NCBI GenBank assembly: GCA_024181965.1
Contig: BQXS01010791.1
Location: 1 to 36,551 of the forward strand
DNA length: 36,551 bases
Source: Aduncisulcus paluster
Taxonomy: Eukaryota; Fornicata
Direction: 5' to 3'
A program made the translations under genes and the position numbers. Positions 14,301 through 18,944 of this stretch are shown here, one piece after another (within the stretch, counting starts at the first letter, position 1; the number at the start of each line of letters is the position of its first letter). The notes beneath the pieces were generated by a model that searched no databases, was not told where the DNA came from, and saw only the letters and a list, made by a program, of their open reading frames with translations.

Positions 14301-14876
14301 TGAAGATGTGTTAGGGAGGAAGGAGGTAGAGAAGGTAATATCGGAACAATTCGTAATATCGAGATAATTTATATTGTTTCCCGTATCAAACCACAGATCT
14401 GGGAGAGATGAAGCGGATGATTGGGCCAATGATAAAGATTTTAGAGATGGGAAGTTAGACTGTAAATTAATTAAGATAAGAGAGGGATTATCGCCCAAAG
14501 ACAAACTTTGAAGGTTGGGAGTATATTTAGAGAGTTCAGTGAAGAGAGAATTCATAGTGCTGTTGTCTAGTCCACAATCATTAAAATATGCTGAGGTTGT
14601 GGTGCCATCGAGTTTGTTGAAGATCGTGTCAGCAGACATCATGTCAACATCTTCGATGAGAAGTCCTGCACAATCTAAAATATCCGTTTGAATCGAAGCA
14701 GCTGGAATGATGGCTAAAGAAGAAGTAAGGTTTGTACATGATATTGTCTGACATGAAGATGAGATAGTTGACACATATTGACACACACATCTGCTAGCTC
14801 CACACTCTGACGTTGAAAATGAAGGTAAAATCAAAAAAATTAGAAAAATCAAAATATTTATGGTGAGATATCTCAT
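2385..14876 (-). CDS. Giant type I membrane protein with alternating LRR and EGF-like blocks
   Basis: This uninterrupted frame runs to a TAA at 2385. I prefer the ATG at 14876 because it opens a clean signal peptide (LTINILIFLIFLILPSFS); an in-frame ATG at 14954 would add 26 residues. Numbered from 14876 (4,163 aa, approximate bounds): LRR ~60-465; Cys cap ~465-575; LRR ~575-735; Cys-rich/EGF ~742-1012; LRR ~1030-2315; EGF-rich ~2342-2935; LRR ~2940-3210; Cys-rich ~3219-3339; LRR ~3345-3590; EGF-rich ~3599-3965; one membrane helix ~3968-3991; then a Ser- and Lys-rich cytoplasmic tail of ~170 residues. The LRRs are 21-23-residue internalin-like units (DISPL, LDLSDN). EGF signatures such as CSEGW, CTEGW and CEDGW recur, with many N-glycosylation sequons. 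Likely role, by inference: cell-surface adhesion or recognition. No catalytic domain is visible, and there is no symbol to assign. Confidence 0.9.
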   Translation of the reverse strand: MRYLTINILIFLIFLILPSFSTSECGASRCVCQYVSTISSSCQTISCTNLTSSLAIIPAASIQTDILDCAGLLIEDVDMMSADTIFNKLDGTTTSAYFNDCGLDNSTMNSLFTELSKYTPNLQSLSLGDNPSLILINLQSNFPSLKSLSLAQSSASSLPDLWFDTGNNINYLDITNCSDITFSTSFLPNTSSFTIVGGSDDCVAGVLDELQSTVTQLTIHEIDDSGGCGGIMSSQKFDDNLEELSITFASGKGLCLYSLENLEYPKLVSLTLINSPMKGFQTDLSSITPSLEYLEIIYSTSYSSFPVTFDSLPSTLETLILQGLYNLALSSLFIDSVQVDNIKTIRIRDSTITDELTTPIQQIIETMEFTNVVLSPVIPDENIQSFFGRFVYNLEITNSTSLSVNSISEIEFLTSLSILNNNISDISPLFGLQYLETVDLSDNIIYDFTPLFTHKQISSLEFSNNYMCYVEDSSDISSLLTFSNERMFPNLETSPISVEIDANQCMDNQCVSSFTSCPSIFENEIYSTSTSLACAFVSTEDTDTDTCQLISCPFVRGKILELLGKDDSYFITFADIRAQLTGTLDLSDISDSITTLRGLEFATSLTGLVLDDYDLSQSKEDRDIVKSLTRPVINSSGSMIYASLTSLSLARCNIDMLEDVIEFSTLGLLKKNGSSYPIALESLDVRGNNLSDISVLITSLRSPMTTLTYLNVDENMICDIESLRSPSGPFLNGTALSTFSSYSQEQCPCYPAFPVWNLHSVCRKLINSNAPVLYQMECMYGYYLDKDSNECVQYTSTTLLECQTACHDDDHGVGGGYMLGSPLKRCVYSGSEMICENRNGYNYLFTANSCPSNDSTICGVFATCDTSTFICQCPPSSYVNDSGYCTSEIGCTDCSSDSVCARLSDGSFECQCAEGSFFNGITCIEDSSYCGKIGDDFCGIHGECLSSSCVCSEGWSNSLCEIGCELIDGKVCSGSDKGTCTSTTSPGYYDTCECTNDANGYQLYEGDNCEYIYVPDPVLHAAICSLSFSITTCNILPAFMDFTELTGITGDISTFQGLQLATSLQTLSITGSNSSEVSLTTTDFSLFLPISSLTTLELDSVSMDSDVSLASLINLTSLSLKNYNLDSFSVGDDGFDIADLSIVSLNLDGNSFSSIPDLTGLTELENLSLGSISLSGVEDVNALLVSNIPYSSIVSLDLTSAVFPVDTLIDFSSFSVMTSLNLNLSNSSRIDISSTQLDGSTFSSNASSFTELHIDNITNFSYLGNFDSLKKLSMRNCGFTVVPGTNSAPALHSSVMPILSYLDMADNDMSSLSTDYPFGEAFEAFAAIEYLDMSRCHFPKLFSLPSHVSTLILDDPFANDHETFLFSSAPNLETLYLANTEYVRNISFADTKLTDLSHISSAVKENIISLYLNGVSAFDDDDALTLSSFSNLINVDLSATAVTKFPPNLPSSVASLTMTDLSLSYTDIDEFYENIQALPSGIESIDLTNSTISVSIADALLDFSHLPNLESISFGTKISISRINLSNTSFTDLTKLTGEASLNSSLVELHLDGVSLTSNLDSFSSLVKLSLRGCGLTSFPTLNSLVGDSLEFLDLGNDSDDANKNVFSCSSSFFDMEFSNLSYLDLSYTSLDCDIVEIITSPIISLVEYRGIGNLISTIDTLNFSNFKSLSTFDLSNNSSLEDLFLTDTSVSDLSQFDSISTQLTYLSLLNCPNINDTNAEDLNSFTNLTSLFISEANLTSIPDLSSLTKLTSFALESVASFTAVSTGEFTTTLDLLSKTLENISFSWTNLDFLINGLDLSKFSELSSLSVLGTGVKILDVSDTKLVNLLADFSSLEELYLDNVSTFTSYDFSNYLVLTVLSLENCGLTSMPTLYTSIEDLYLGKNELTIIDILTLNDLVNLNVLDLSDNSSITDITPLFDDLDFDIQKRLTELYFQGNELDSSITALNFDDFRELSILRLTSQSLESLDLQGTKISDITQMGDCFDSILDLKVGAISSASQSFLSSLSSLTSLSLLSTEMEVFPDLSNLGLISIFLDTCSLDDSISSVLTSLSNTLEEISIVDLTYDSTIANSSSLSFSKFQSLSFLELEGLSSITELDLSDCTAMQNLEVSGDVVDQLTLLNVSNIELNSGVLVQFANLTTLIAKNCGFVDFPELSTTSLEVLNVSNNEDLNEFLDCSDASNSCGSFTSVNIAHTDISSIIPLCSRENDGITTCSQAPISLESLDISGLSISPSELMYFTLDSLTAVSCLFVEYSLWSIPTSVLKLDLRDNELNDISPLLRLSSLTELYLDGNRICGILESDDPTDFQDNELTASSSILSSFLSNMSSLSTLDQDSSLCDCPSSGFQLNSICRTVWFGSSDQSVTRFDCMKAFMRNYGEEENQGHLVCDEIPTLTSEMVELFANDEENHWQAVVKDDISQINLTCIEGWYGNDCDIQCDNNCSYHGVCNLDNHVCVCEIGYGTFSCEEQQCSDTTCSTLTTGQCVYADAEALYPSHAWVCSCPTNEYNDVNDDLIPCCTSYCNSGLGCGNIDTSDSNVSSLHCLPFQTVYGVVDPSHEADWTCGCELNWYLSLDDSYYLTDVCLDGTEYCDCIQDQGSCVSDFFDSSIIKCECYSDINGDYVWFGSDCSADCPTDENDVICGGHGQCDSDTHVCDCSYDSYLDQTSGICIAPSECYGCSEHGKCTLGDDDVASCVCTEGWYYDTCTSECPVNDAGVLCSDHGDCGNDHLCACDVGWGSENCSVQYCSDSSCGGSGECFIVQYEPYSWSCSCDESFQSVLVDPSSSTFHCQSRCNNGLDCSIYGDCVQSSEAPTDTWECSCLSTAYLDEVSGYCVDASGEDNACEGCVEGHGQCVLMPDGVEVTCQCFEDESGSPIWFDPTCSSFCPINDVSDSFEYEIMCSGFSCDPSTHLCDCGDEYYGDACEYVYFSDFYLQIALCEVLGKNSACDLTSADLARLPSTLDLSDNVLITGALSPLSHGTKVTEINLSNCTSLSNINGIGAVLNLISLDLSGCTSLIDASSLSSSPLESLNLSYSGVTDISVLNGYYLNYLDLSGIQLSSELSADLATLSNLSSLILHDCALQTIPDICNLASELTFLDLSGNNLRNTDGLQCLTYLESLDLSYNRIYDLYSLSNLHYLQSIDISHNYILDLISLYELNGTLTTLDLENNLLGGGVSSADLALKFPTTTSSSSSPQNSGVIVGDQTTMYTTSLGIECPNPVLNSMICRVIGVEPDGDLIIDLECAADSVRIVSSQSITCETPAFNSDVSLLETCVNPQKECVGVYNDEFSMKVRCFRGWYGDSCDSACPTDIDGLICAGYDCLEDSHSCECPEGLTGELCSFEDVALDLYEEIDSSFIDLLCENIPNVECDDSQDSSISKSMLVSDVTDLKSLVIPSNVLSIEGIQFCEQLELLIFEDGSLITDFSPISNLRKLVTIVFPGDITISSIKSLYSGVVSLKETIMSSIYDYYQLNCVGLCSLQGIFMSGCLSIDSMSDLNEILSWTNLFSQCIGSECIQTNYNPMVESLTTLDISYCPISDPSLLFLHSSLQNLVSLDFSNSNISDMSLVSSVMTTLPIYRINLDQNYLPCDDTDDCRSLLELKIGESVDNLQWSASSQRSMSCGENQEMPCDYSTDYRVCSSWNGTEESCTCEGNAFFDEIENDCVVSDSCSLCGGERGLCVSDGDIQYCECYADWYGDDCSSPCPIYESVQCNQPHGICGSISHSCLCDINYVGSACQLYCNDFDTCGGNGNCSVEIVTTTSGEVEVSSCSCNSGWFGAYCEYPYPVESIYSEDLSVFIDYVCGKDYSDDSTEGSSYQEYAETTTGTCDCSSHGLATDALTGICLDPASHPEYRDVDGNDTACMNCGSEEGSYAECIIDGTSRTATCECDYGWGNESLSDLESVNSTIEKKCSVDVCLVGIGTETIEYDGLCSSHGICTYLSDSSEYFCLCEDGWNGVSCSQPDDAPVGLIILIILTIISVLFALFGLILWFVEKRKGDKTGHDSSQFRPRNVKGDVIKQEKDIQELVWGNDLSFHLQERSSDGFTHPSRQVHVIHDDSEASGGQFDSFSESRFVSRISPVPIPIIDPHSSDHSHSSSLETSSTAFSEPKTETLKVKIMKRKKISKKSKKSHKISSKTFLQPLSVSQTQKKKKNRKKKDNV
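3450..3530 (-). other. Orphan LRR N-cap module without its LRR block
   Basis: Each LRR block after an EGF block in the giant protein begins with a joint: a final Cys, an aromatic/acidic segment, then a helix ending in a hydrophobic-Cys pair. Examples are AAIC (~11,840), IALC (~6,070) and IDLLC (~4,800). The same joint recurs here (CEYPYP, then FIDYVC), but the sequence goes straight into another EGF-like segment with no leucine-rich repeats. Confidence 0.65.
8000..11800 (-). repeat. Central LRR super-repeat array (~290-residue period)
   Basis: Inside the giant protein, a short marker of the form [hydrophobic]-P-x-L recurs at codons near 11411, 11030, 10541, 10139, 9650, 9263, 8804 and 8414. 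The spacings alternate at about 127, 163, 134, 163, 129, 153 and 130 residues. Every second marker follows a Cys-Gly pair (NCGF, GCGL, NCGL, NCGF). The unit is therefore a dimer of about 290 residues repeated roughly four times. It has diverged strongly, so this is an old protein-level tandem amplification rather than a recent DNA repeat. Confidence 0.75.
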
Positions 14877-15490
14877 AATTCCAGAATAAATATTCCAAAA
14901 GAGCCCACTATTATTATGAACTCGAACATGATTGTTTCTGCTCATAAATTCCATATCTAGTTAACGAATATATATTTAAACGTGCTATTATTATTAAAAT
15001 ATTGATCTAAAAAATCTTCAAATAATAAGATTCTGATCAAACCGATGATTTATTTTTTTTTTGTGGACTAAACTACATTTTTGATAAATTCTTATAAAAT
15101 GAGGAGAAAATTACTAAAGTAAAAAATATGTTGCAATATCATGTCCTTTACTGTGGTGGTGGGCAACTTATTGAACTTCAAGTTGAAATGGATCAACACT
15201 TTTGATTCATAAGAGCTACCAAAGGCCACGTAACCCAACTTATTCAGGTTCACTCGAAAATTCTTTGGGTTTGAAGCTCGGCAAAAAGGGCTCCAAGAAT
15301 ATCATGGACTCCAGTCAAGAGATTATCACAATACGCTAATAAAGAGGAGGCACGCCCATCGAAGAGATGACATGAACTGTATTATAGCTAAGAAGTACTC
15401 TACAATTAATTAATTGCTTGAGAAATGGGAATATTACGCCAATAACTTGAAATATATATATCGGTTTGATCAGCTCCTTATTCTTCAATA
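14877..15490. other. Intergenic region with a G+C-richer island
   Basis: The flanks are A+T-rich, but about 15125-15415 is roughly 42-45% G+C (hand count of 15241-15360), close to coding DNA here. It has several short open stretches on both strands: + strand ~15241-15411, with 49 sense codons from the first fully open codon region, and a minus-strand stretch across ~15060-15300. None has both a convincing start and a recognisable product, so I assign no gene. A spliced gene, a gene relic or a structured RNA all remain possible. Confidence 0.5.
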
Positions 15491-16956
15491 CTATTCATCT
15501 GGTGGTGGTATAAACTCCCTCATAACAATGGGATGATGATGGGATGTGGTATCCCTTCGTTGTTGTTGCTTTCTATGATGTTTCGGTGATTCAGATTCAT
15601 ATTCTGTTTTATAATCGCTCTTGTAAACATCAAAATGACCATTTCGTTGAATATCTATAAAATTGAAAGAATCTCCAAAGGGAATCGGAGAGCAAGAAGA
15701 ACTGGACTCCTTCGACTTTGAGGTAGAGCTTGTTTGTTCACATAATTTAGGGTCAGATTCATCTAATGAAGAAGTAAATAACGAAGGAGATGAGATAAGG
15801 AAAGAATTGGGAGATGATTGCGAAGAAGGAGAATCAAAATCACTCCCTTGACTCATTTTCCATGGAGAATGCCGTTTTACAAAGATAGTTGACTTGGGGG
15901 AATCAAAAGCTTTGCCACTTGATGATGGCTCTCTCTCTCTCATCGAAGAGTCCGTGGAAAGCATTGATGTGGAAAGAAGCATATCATCTCGAGGAAATAC
16001 AGGCGAAGATGATGAAGAATCATGTTCACCGTCTTTCTTAATTGGTTTAGGAGGACTGAGATGGAGTTTTGGTGGTGAGATTGATGGTTGTTTGGGGGTT
16101 ATGGGCTTTGAGATTCNNNNNNNNNNNNNNNNNNNNTAAGGAAAGAATTGGGAGATGATTGCGAAGAAGGAGAATCAAAATCACTCCCTTGACTCATTTT
16201 CCATGGAGAATGCCGTTTTACAAAGATAGTTGACTTGGGGGAATCAAAAGCTTTGCCACTTGATGATGGCTCTCTCTCTCTCATCGAAGAGTCCGTGGAA
16301 AGCATTGATGTGGAAAGAAGCATATCATCTCGAGGAAATACAGGCGAAGATGATGAAGAATCATGTTCACCGTCTTTCTTAATTGGTTTAGGAGGACTGA
16401 GATGGAGTTTTGGTGGTGAGATTGATGGTTGTTTGGGGGTTATGGGCTTTGAGATTCCAGATTTCTTAGCATGGGAAACAACCAGGGTCGAAAATGAAAA
16501 TGGTGACATTGGCGAGATAGACGTTTCTTTTCCTTCTTTTGTATGTGTTGATGGTTTTGACTTCGATTCGTATTCTTCTGAGTATTCTGAGGTATCAAGA
16601 TCTCTTTGAATCGATGGTGACCTATTATAATTTGATGATTGAGATATTTTTGGAGGAGAGGATTGAATATGGGGACTACTTATGCTTTGATTAGATTTCT
16701 TCTCAGTAATAGGTGATTTTATGGAGGGAGGGAGTTGTGGTTTTGAATATGGCTCTAAATCCTCTTGTTTATGTTTAATATGTTGAGATAATTCTTTTAA
16801 AATGTGTGATACATCAGCACATTCAACTTCAGGGATAGGGGATTCCAACCAAGCACGAATTGACGCAAAATCTTTAGAATGCGGTTGCACATCATACCCT
16901 GCCACTGATGGCCACTGTCTCGATGTAAAAAAATAATCCCATCTATTTTTTGACAT
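15491..16956 (-). CDS. Ser-rich protein interrupted by an assembly gap and false duplication
   Basis: The reading frame starts at the ATG at 16956 and should end at the TAA at 15491, but 20 Ns (16117-16136) and a repeated 321-base segment split it into two frames. Removing one copy plus the Ns (341 bases) brings the halves into the same frame and gives one protein of about 374 residues. The first ~65 residues look folded (aromatic start RWDYFFTSRQW, then a helix HILKELSQHIKHK). The rest is Ser/Pro/Lys-rich with many SP and SPP motifs typical of phosphorylated disordered regions, ending in a basic QQQRR stretch and FIPPPDE. I do not recognise the family. It is transcribed in the same direction as the giant receptor and divergently from the next gene, about 200 bases away. 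Confidence 0.8.
15796..16457. repeat. 321-base duplicate flanking N gap (assembly artefact)
   Basis: Bases 15796-16116 and 16137-16457 read as identical over 321 bases, and they abut the N run on both sides. Two contig ends that overlap but were not merged give exactly this pattern. Confidence 0.93.
16117..16136. other. Assembly gap (20 N)
   Basis: This is a run of exactly 20 Ns, a placeholder length. The flanking duplicate implies that the true gap is negative (an overlap). Confidence 0.97.
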
Positions 16957-17156
16957 CCTAACTCTGTACTTTCAGCAAAAACAAGGATTTTTCATAATCT
17001 CTTCCACAAACTAAATATTTAAAAGAATAATACACATCAACTTTCATTAGAAACTTAATAATGGAAAATTATGATAAATAAATTCCTATTTATATCGTTT
17101 TTCAGGCCGAGATTAATTTCTGGCATTATTTCTGATAAAATAGAATTGGGAACAAT

Positions 17157-18104
17157 ATGAATCGATCTATTTCTTGCTTATTTTGGTTATGTAGTTTCAT
17201 TTTATCTGTTCAAATGGCATATTCTTCTGTCATTACTCTATCAGCTTCATACGAGCTCTTTCCAGATTATATTTCGGAGCAAGCTTTTACTTTAGATTCA
17301 TTACGTGATAAATCTTATGCATTTAGTGAAGCATATACTGATTCAACTGATTCCTACGATCTCTATGGTTGTGTTCTTTTTAGTACCCCTCAAATGCTCA
17401 CTGATCATGATGTTTGGATTTGTCCATCGTCATGTGCTAGCGAAACACCTTTGGCTGGATGTCCGGACGATTGTTTTTCAGTTGAGACTGATACAGAGTT
17501 TTTGGTCGCCTACAAACTTTATCGGATTTTCATTGACGTTGATCTTGTTGGAAGTGATGATGAATGGGTGGTTATGACACGTCAGGAAGTGTCAACGAAC
17601 TTTAGCTCAATCTCAAACACCTTTACAGTACCTACCCAATTGGTAATCACAGAATCTCCAGCTGGTACAATGACTTCCTTGGACTCAACGTTATCATATC
17701 TCGTTGTTCACCAAGCTAAGGATTCAAATGGATTATTTCTTGTTGAATATGGCTCTAGATTTACCTCTGAACAGGACTCTGGAATATACCAGAAACAAAA
17801 TGTGTCAGCAAATGGACTTGAGAATTCAATATCACTAATATTCGAATTCCCGGATACAGGGTCATCCATAGCCTCTAAAGTGACCGATAGAGATAGTGCA
17901 AGACAGGCTGGATGGTATATTAATGCAGCTTATTTCTATTCCAATCCGGACGGTGATTTTGTCGCTCAAATGAAAGGATCCCTTGTTCGAACATACGTCA
18001 GAACCGAACAGTCATGGGCATTGGTGAGTATTTCTGCTTGTTTGGTTGTTTTAGGCACTACTCTTGTCTTTGCCATCATAACTAAGTATTATGATAGATA
18101 TTGA
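17157..18104 (+). CDS. Type I membrane protein, unknown ectodomain, very short tail
   Basis: A 315-residue protein starting at the ATG at 17157. Residues 1-~23 form a signal peptide (ISCLFWLCSFILSVQMAYSS). The ectodomain of ~260 residues has a cluster of Cys at ~75-115 (YGC, WICPSSC, GCPDDC) and several N-glycosylation sequons. A single membrane helix spans ~285-308, followed by a tail of about seven residues (TKYYDRY). The stop is TGA. I recognise no family. A segment with ETDTEFLVA resembles ETDQEYFIA in the membrane protein at 21123-22397, so the two may be paralogues. A consensus intron lies across the membrane-helix coding region (18024-18142); if used, it would give a soluble form. It is divergent from the Ser-rich gene. 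Confidence 0.8.
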   Translation: MNRSISCLFWLCSFILSVQMAYSSVITLSASYELFPDYISEQAFTLDSLRDKSYAFSEAYTDSTDSYDLYGCVLFSTPQMLTDHDVWICPSSCASETPLAGCPDDCFSVETDTEFLVAYKLYRIFIDVDLVGSDDEWVVMTRQEVSTNFSSISNTFTVPTQLVITESPAGTMTSLDSTLSYLVVHQAKDSNGLFLVEYGSRFTSEQDSGIYQKQNVSANGLENSISLIFEFPDTGSSIASKVTDRDSARQAGWYINAAYFYSNPDGDFVAQMKGSLVRTYVRTEQSWALVSISACLVVLGTTLVFAIITKYYDRY

Positions 18105-18142
18105 GTTAATTCAGCAAATATTGGGTTAACTTTTTCATACAG
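18024..18142 (+). other. Candidate regulated intron overlapping the membrane anchor
   Basis: A strong donor (GTGAGT at 18024) and acceptor (TTTTTCATACAG ending at 18142) lie 119 bases apart, with TTAAC upstream of the acceptor. Retention keeps the membrane helix and the stop at 18104. Removal would join the frame to a stop after about six codons and lose the helix. Confidence 0.35.
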
Positions 18143-18930
18143 GTTTCATATGGGCCAATTTAACAAGCTTTCTGATTATATAACCATCTTATTGATATTA
18201 CTAACGCTAATATCTACAATCTTCATTCTTTCATTAAATATTATGAATGAATCTGATATTTCTCATGGATATTTAAATATTCAATTTATTATATTGGATA
18301 GAAAGTGGATTATGAAGTGGAAGGACGAGAATTGATCGACTCAATTCCACGGAGCCAATTGTAAATTGAGAGTGTTATTGTTGACAATTATTTACTGATT
18401 GGCAAACAATACTGTTATATTCAAGAGTTTGTGTATATTCTAAAAATAGAAATGTGGTATAATAATAGACGATATGAGAATGTCATTGTGTTCCAAATAC
18501 ACTCAACATGTATTTGTGAATAGATATCTTGACCAATCAGAGTGACTCTATTGTTTCCCTCTTCTCTCTCCTTCAATTATCATATAATAGTGGATCTAAT
18601 AAACATATATCTTTGTATACTTATTACTAGAAAGTTGTGTGTCAGTATAGTATAGGATAGATCTGGTATCGCATCATTTTCAAAGAGAGGCACGGACTCG
18701 AATTGAATAATATCATCTATACTGTCTTACTACTGTCGTACTACTATACTATGCTATCCTGCCCAACAATTAGATGATATCTATAGCCTATAGATAACCT
18801 GAGGTTATAGTACAGGACAAAAGAAAGACTCTGTCAAAGGTATGAAATCCGCAAGAAATAATCGGGAGAAAAAAAAAAAAAAATCATTTTTAAAAATGAT
18901 TGATCATCTCTTAATCATCGAATTCATCTC
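18105..18930. other. Intergenic region between convergent genes
   Basis: About 0.8 kb with no supportable gene. A 61-codon frame at 18150-18335 is A+T-rich and hydrophobic and looks like chance. The notable contents are TACTAT-type simple sequence near 18640-18760, two adjoining palindromes at 18779-18808, a poly(A) tract near 18870, and a 20-base tandem duplicate that runs into the next gene's stop. Confidence 0.6.
18779..18808. repeat. Two adjoining palindromes
   Basis: ATCTATAG-C-CTATAGAT (8+1+8) at 18779-18795 is followed, sharing two bases, by ATAACCT-G-AGGTTAT (7+1+7) at 18794-18808. They lie in the 3' spacer of two convergent genes and could mark RNA 3' ends or a protein-binding site. 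Confidence 0.5.
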
Positions 18931-18944
18931 TTAATCATCGAATT
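18905..18944. repeat. Tandem duplication of 20 bases across the NSE1 stop codon
   Basis: CATCTCTTAATCATCGAATT occurs twice in a row (18905-18924 and 18925-18944). The stop codon of the minus-strand gene lies in the right-hand copy, so the left copy is an untranslated echo of its last codons. Confidence 0.85.

Noticed and set aside
14877-14954. The upstream in-frame ATG at 14954 as start of the giant protein
   Set aside because: It would bury the signal peptide behind 26 polar residues; the ATG at 14876 fits a secreted protein better, though the longer form cannot be excluded.
18150-18335. A 61-codon hydrophobic open frame
   Set aside because: Composition is that of A+T-rich spacer, there is no recognisable domain, and it overlaps the 3' region of the preceding gene.
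18640-18765. A long inverted repeat of TACTAT-type sequence suggesting a terminal repeat of a mobile element
   Set aside because: The arms do not pair cleanly and there is no transposase or target-site duplication; it reads as simple sequence.
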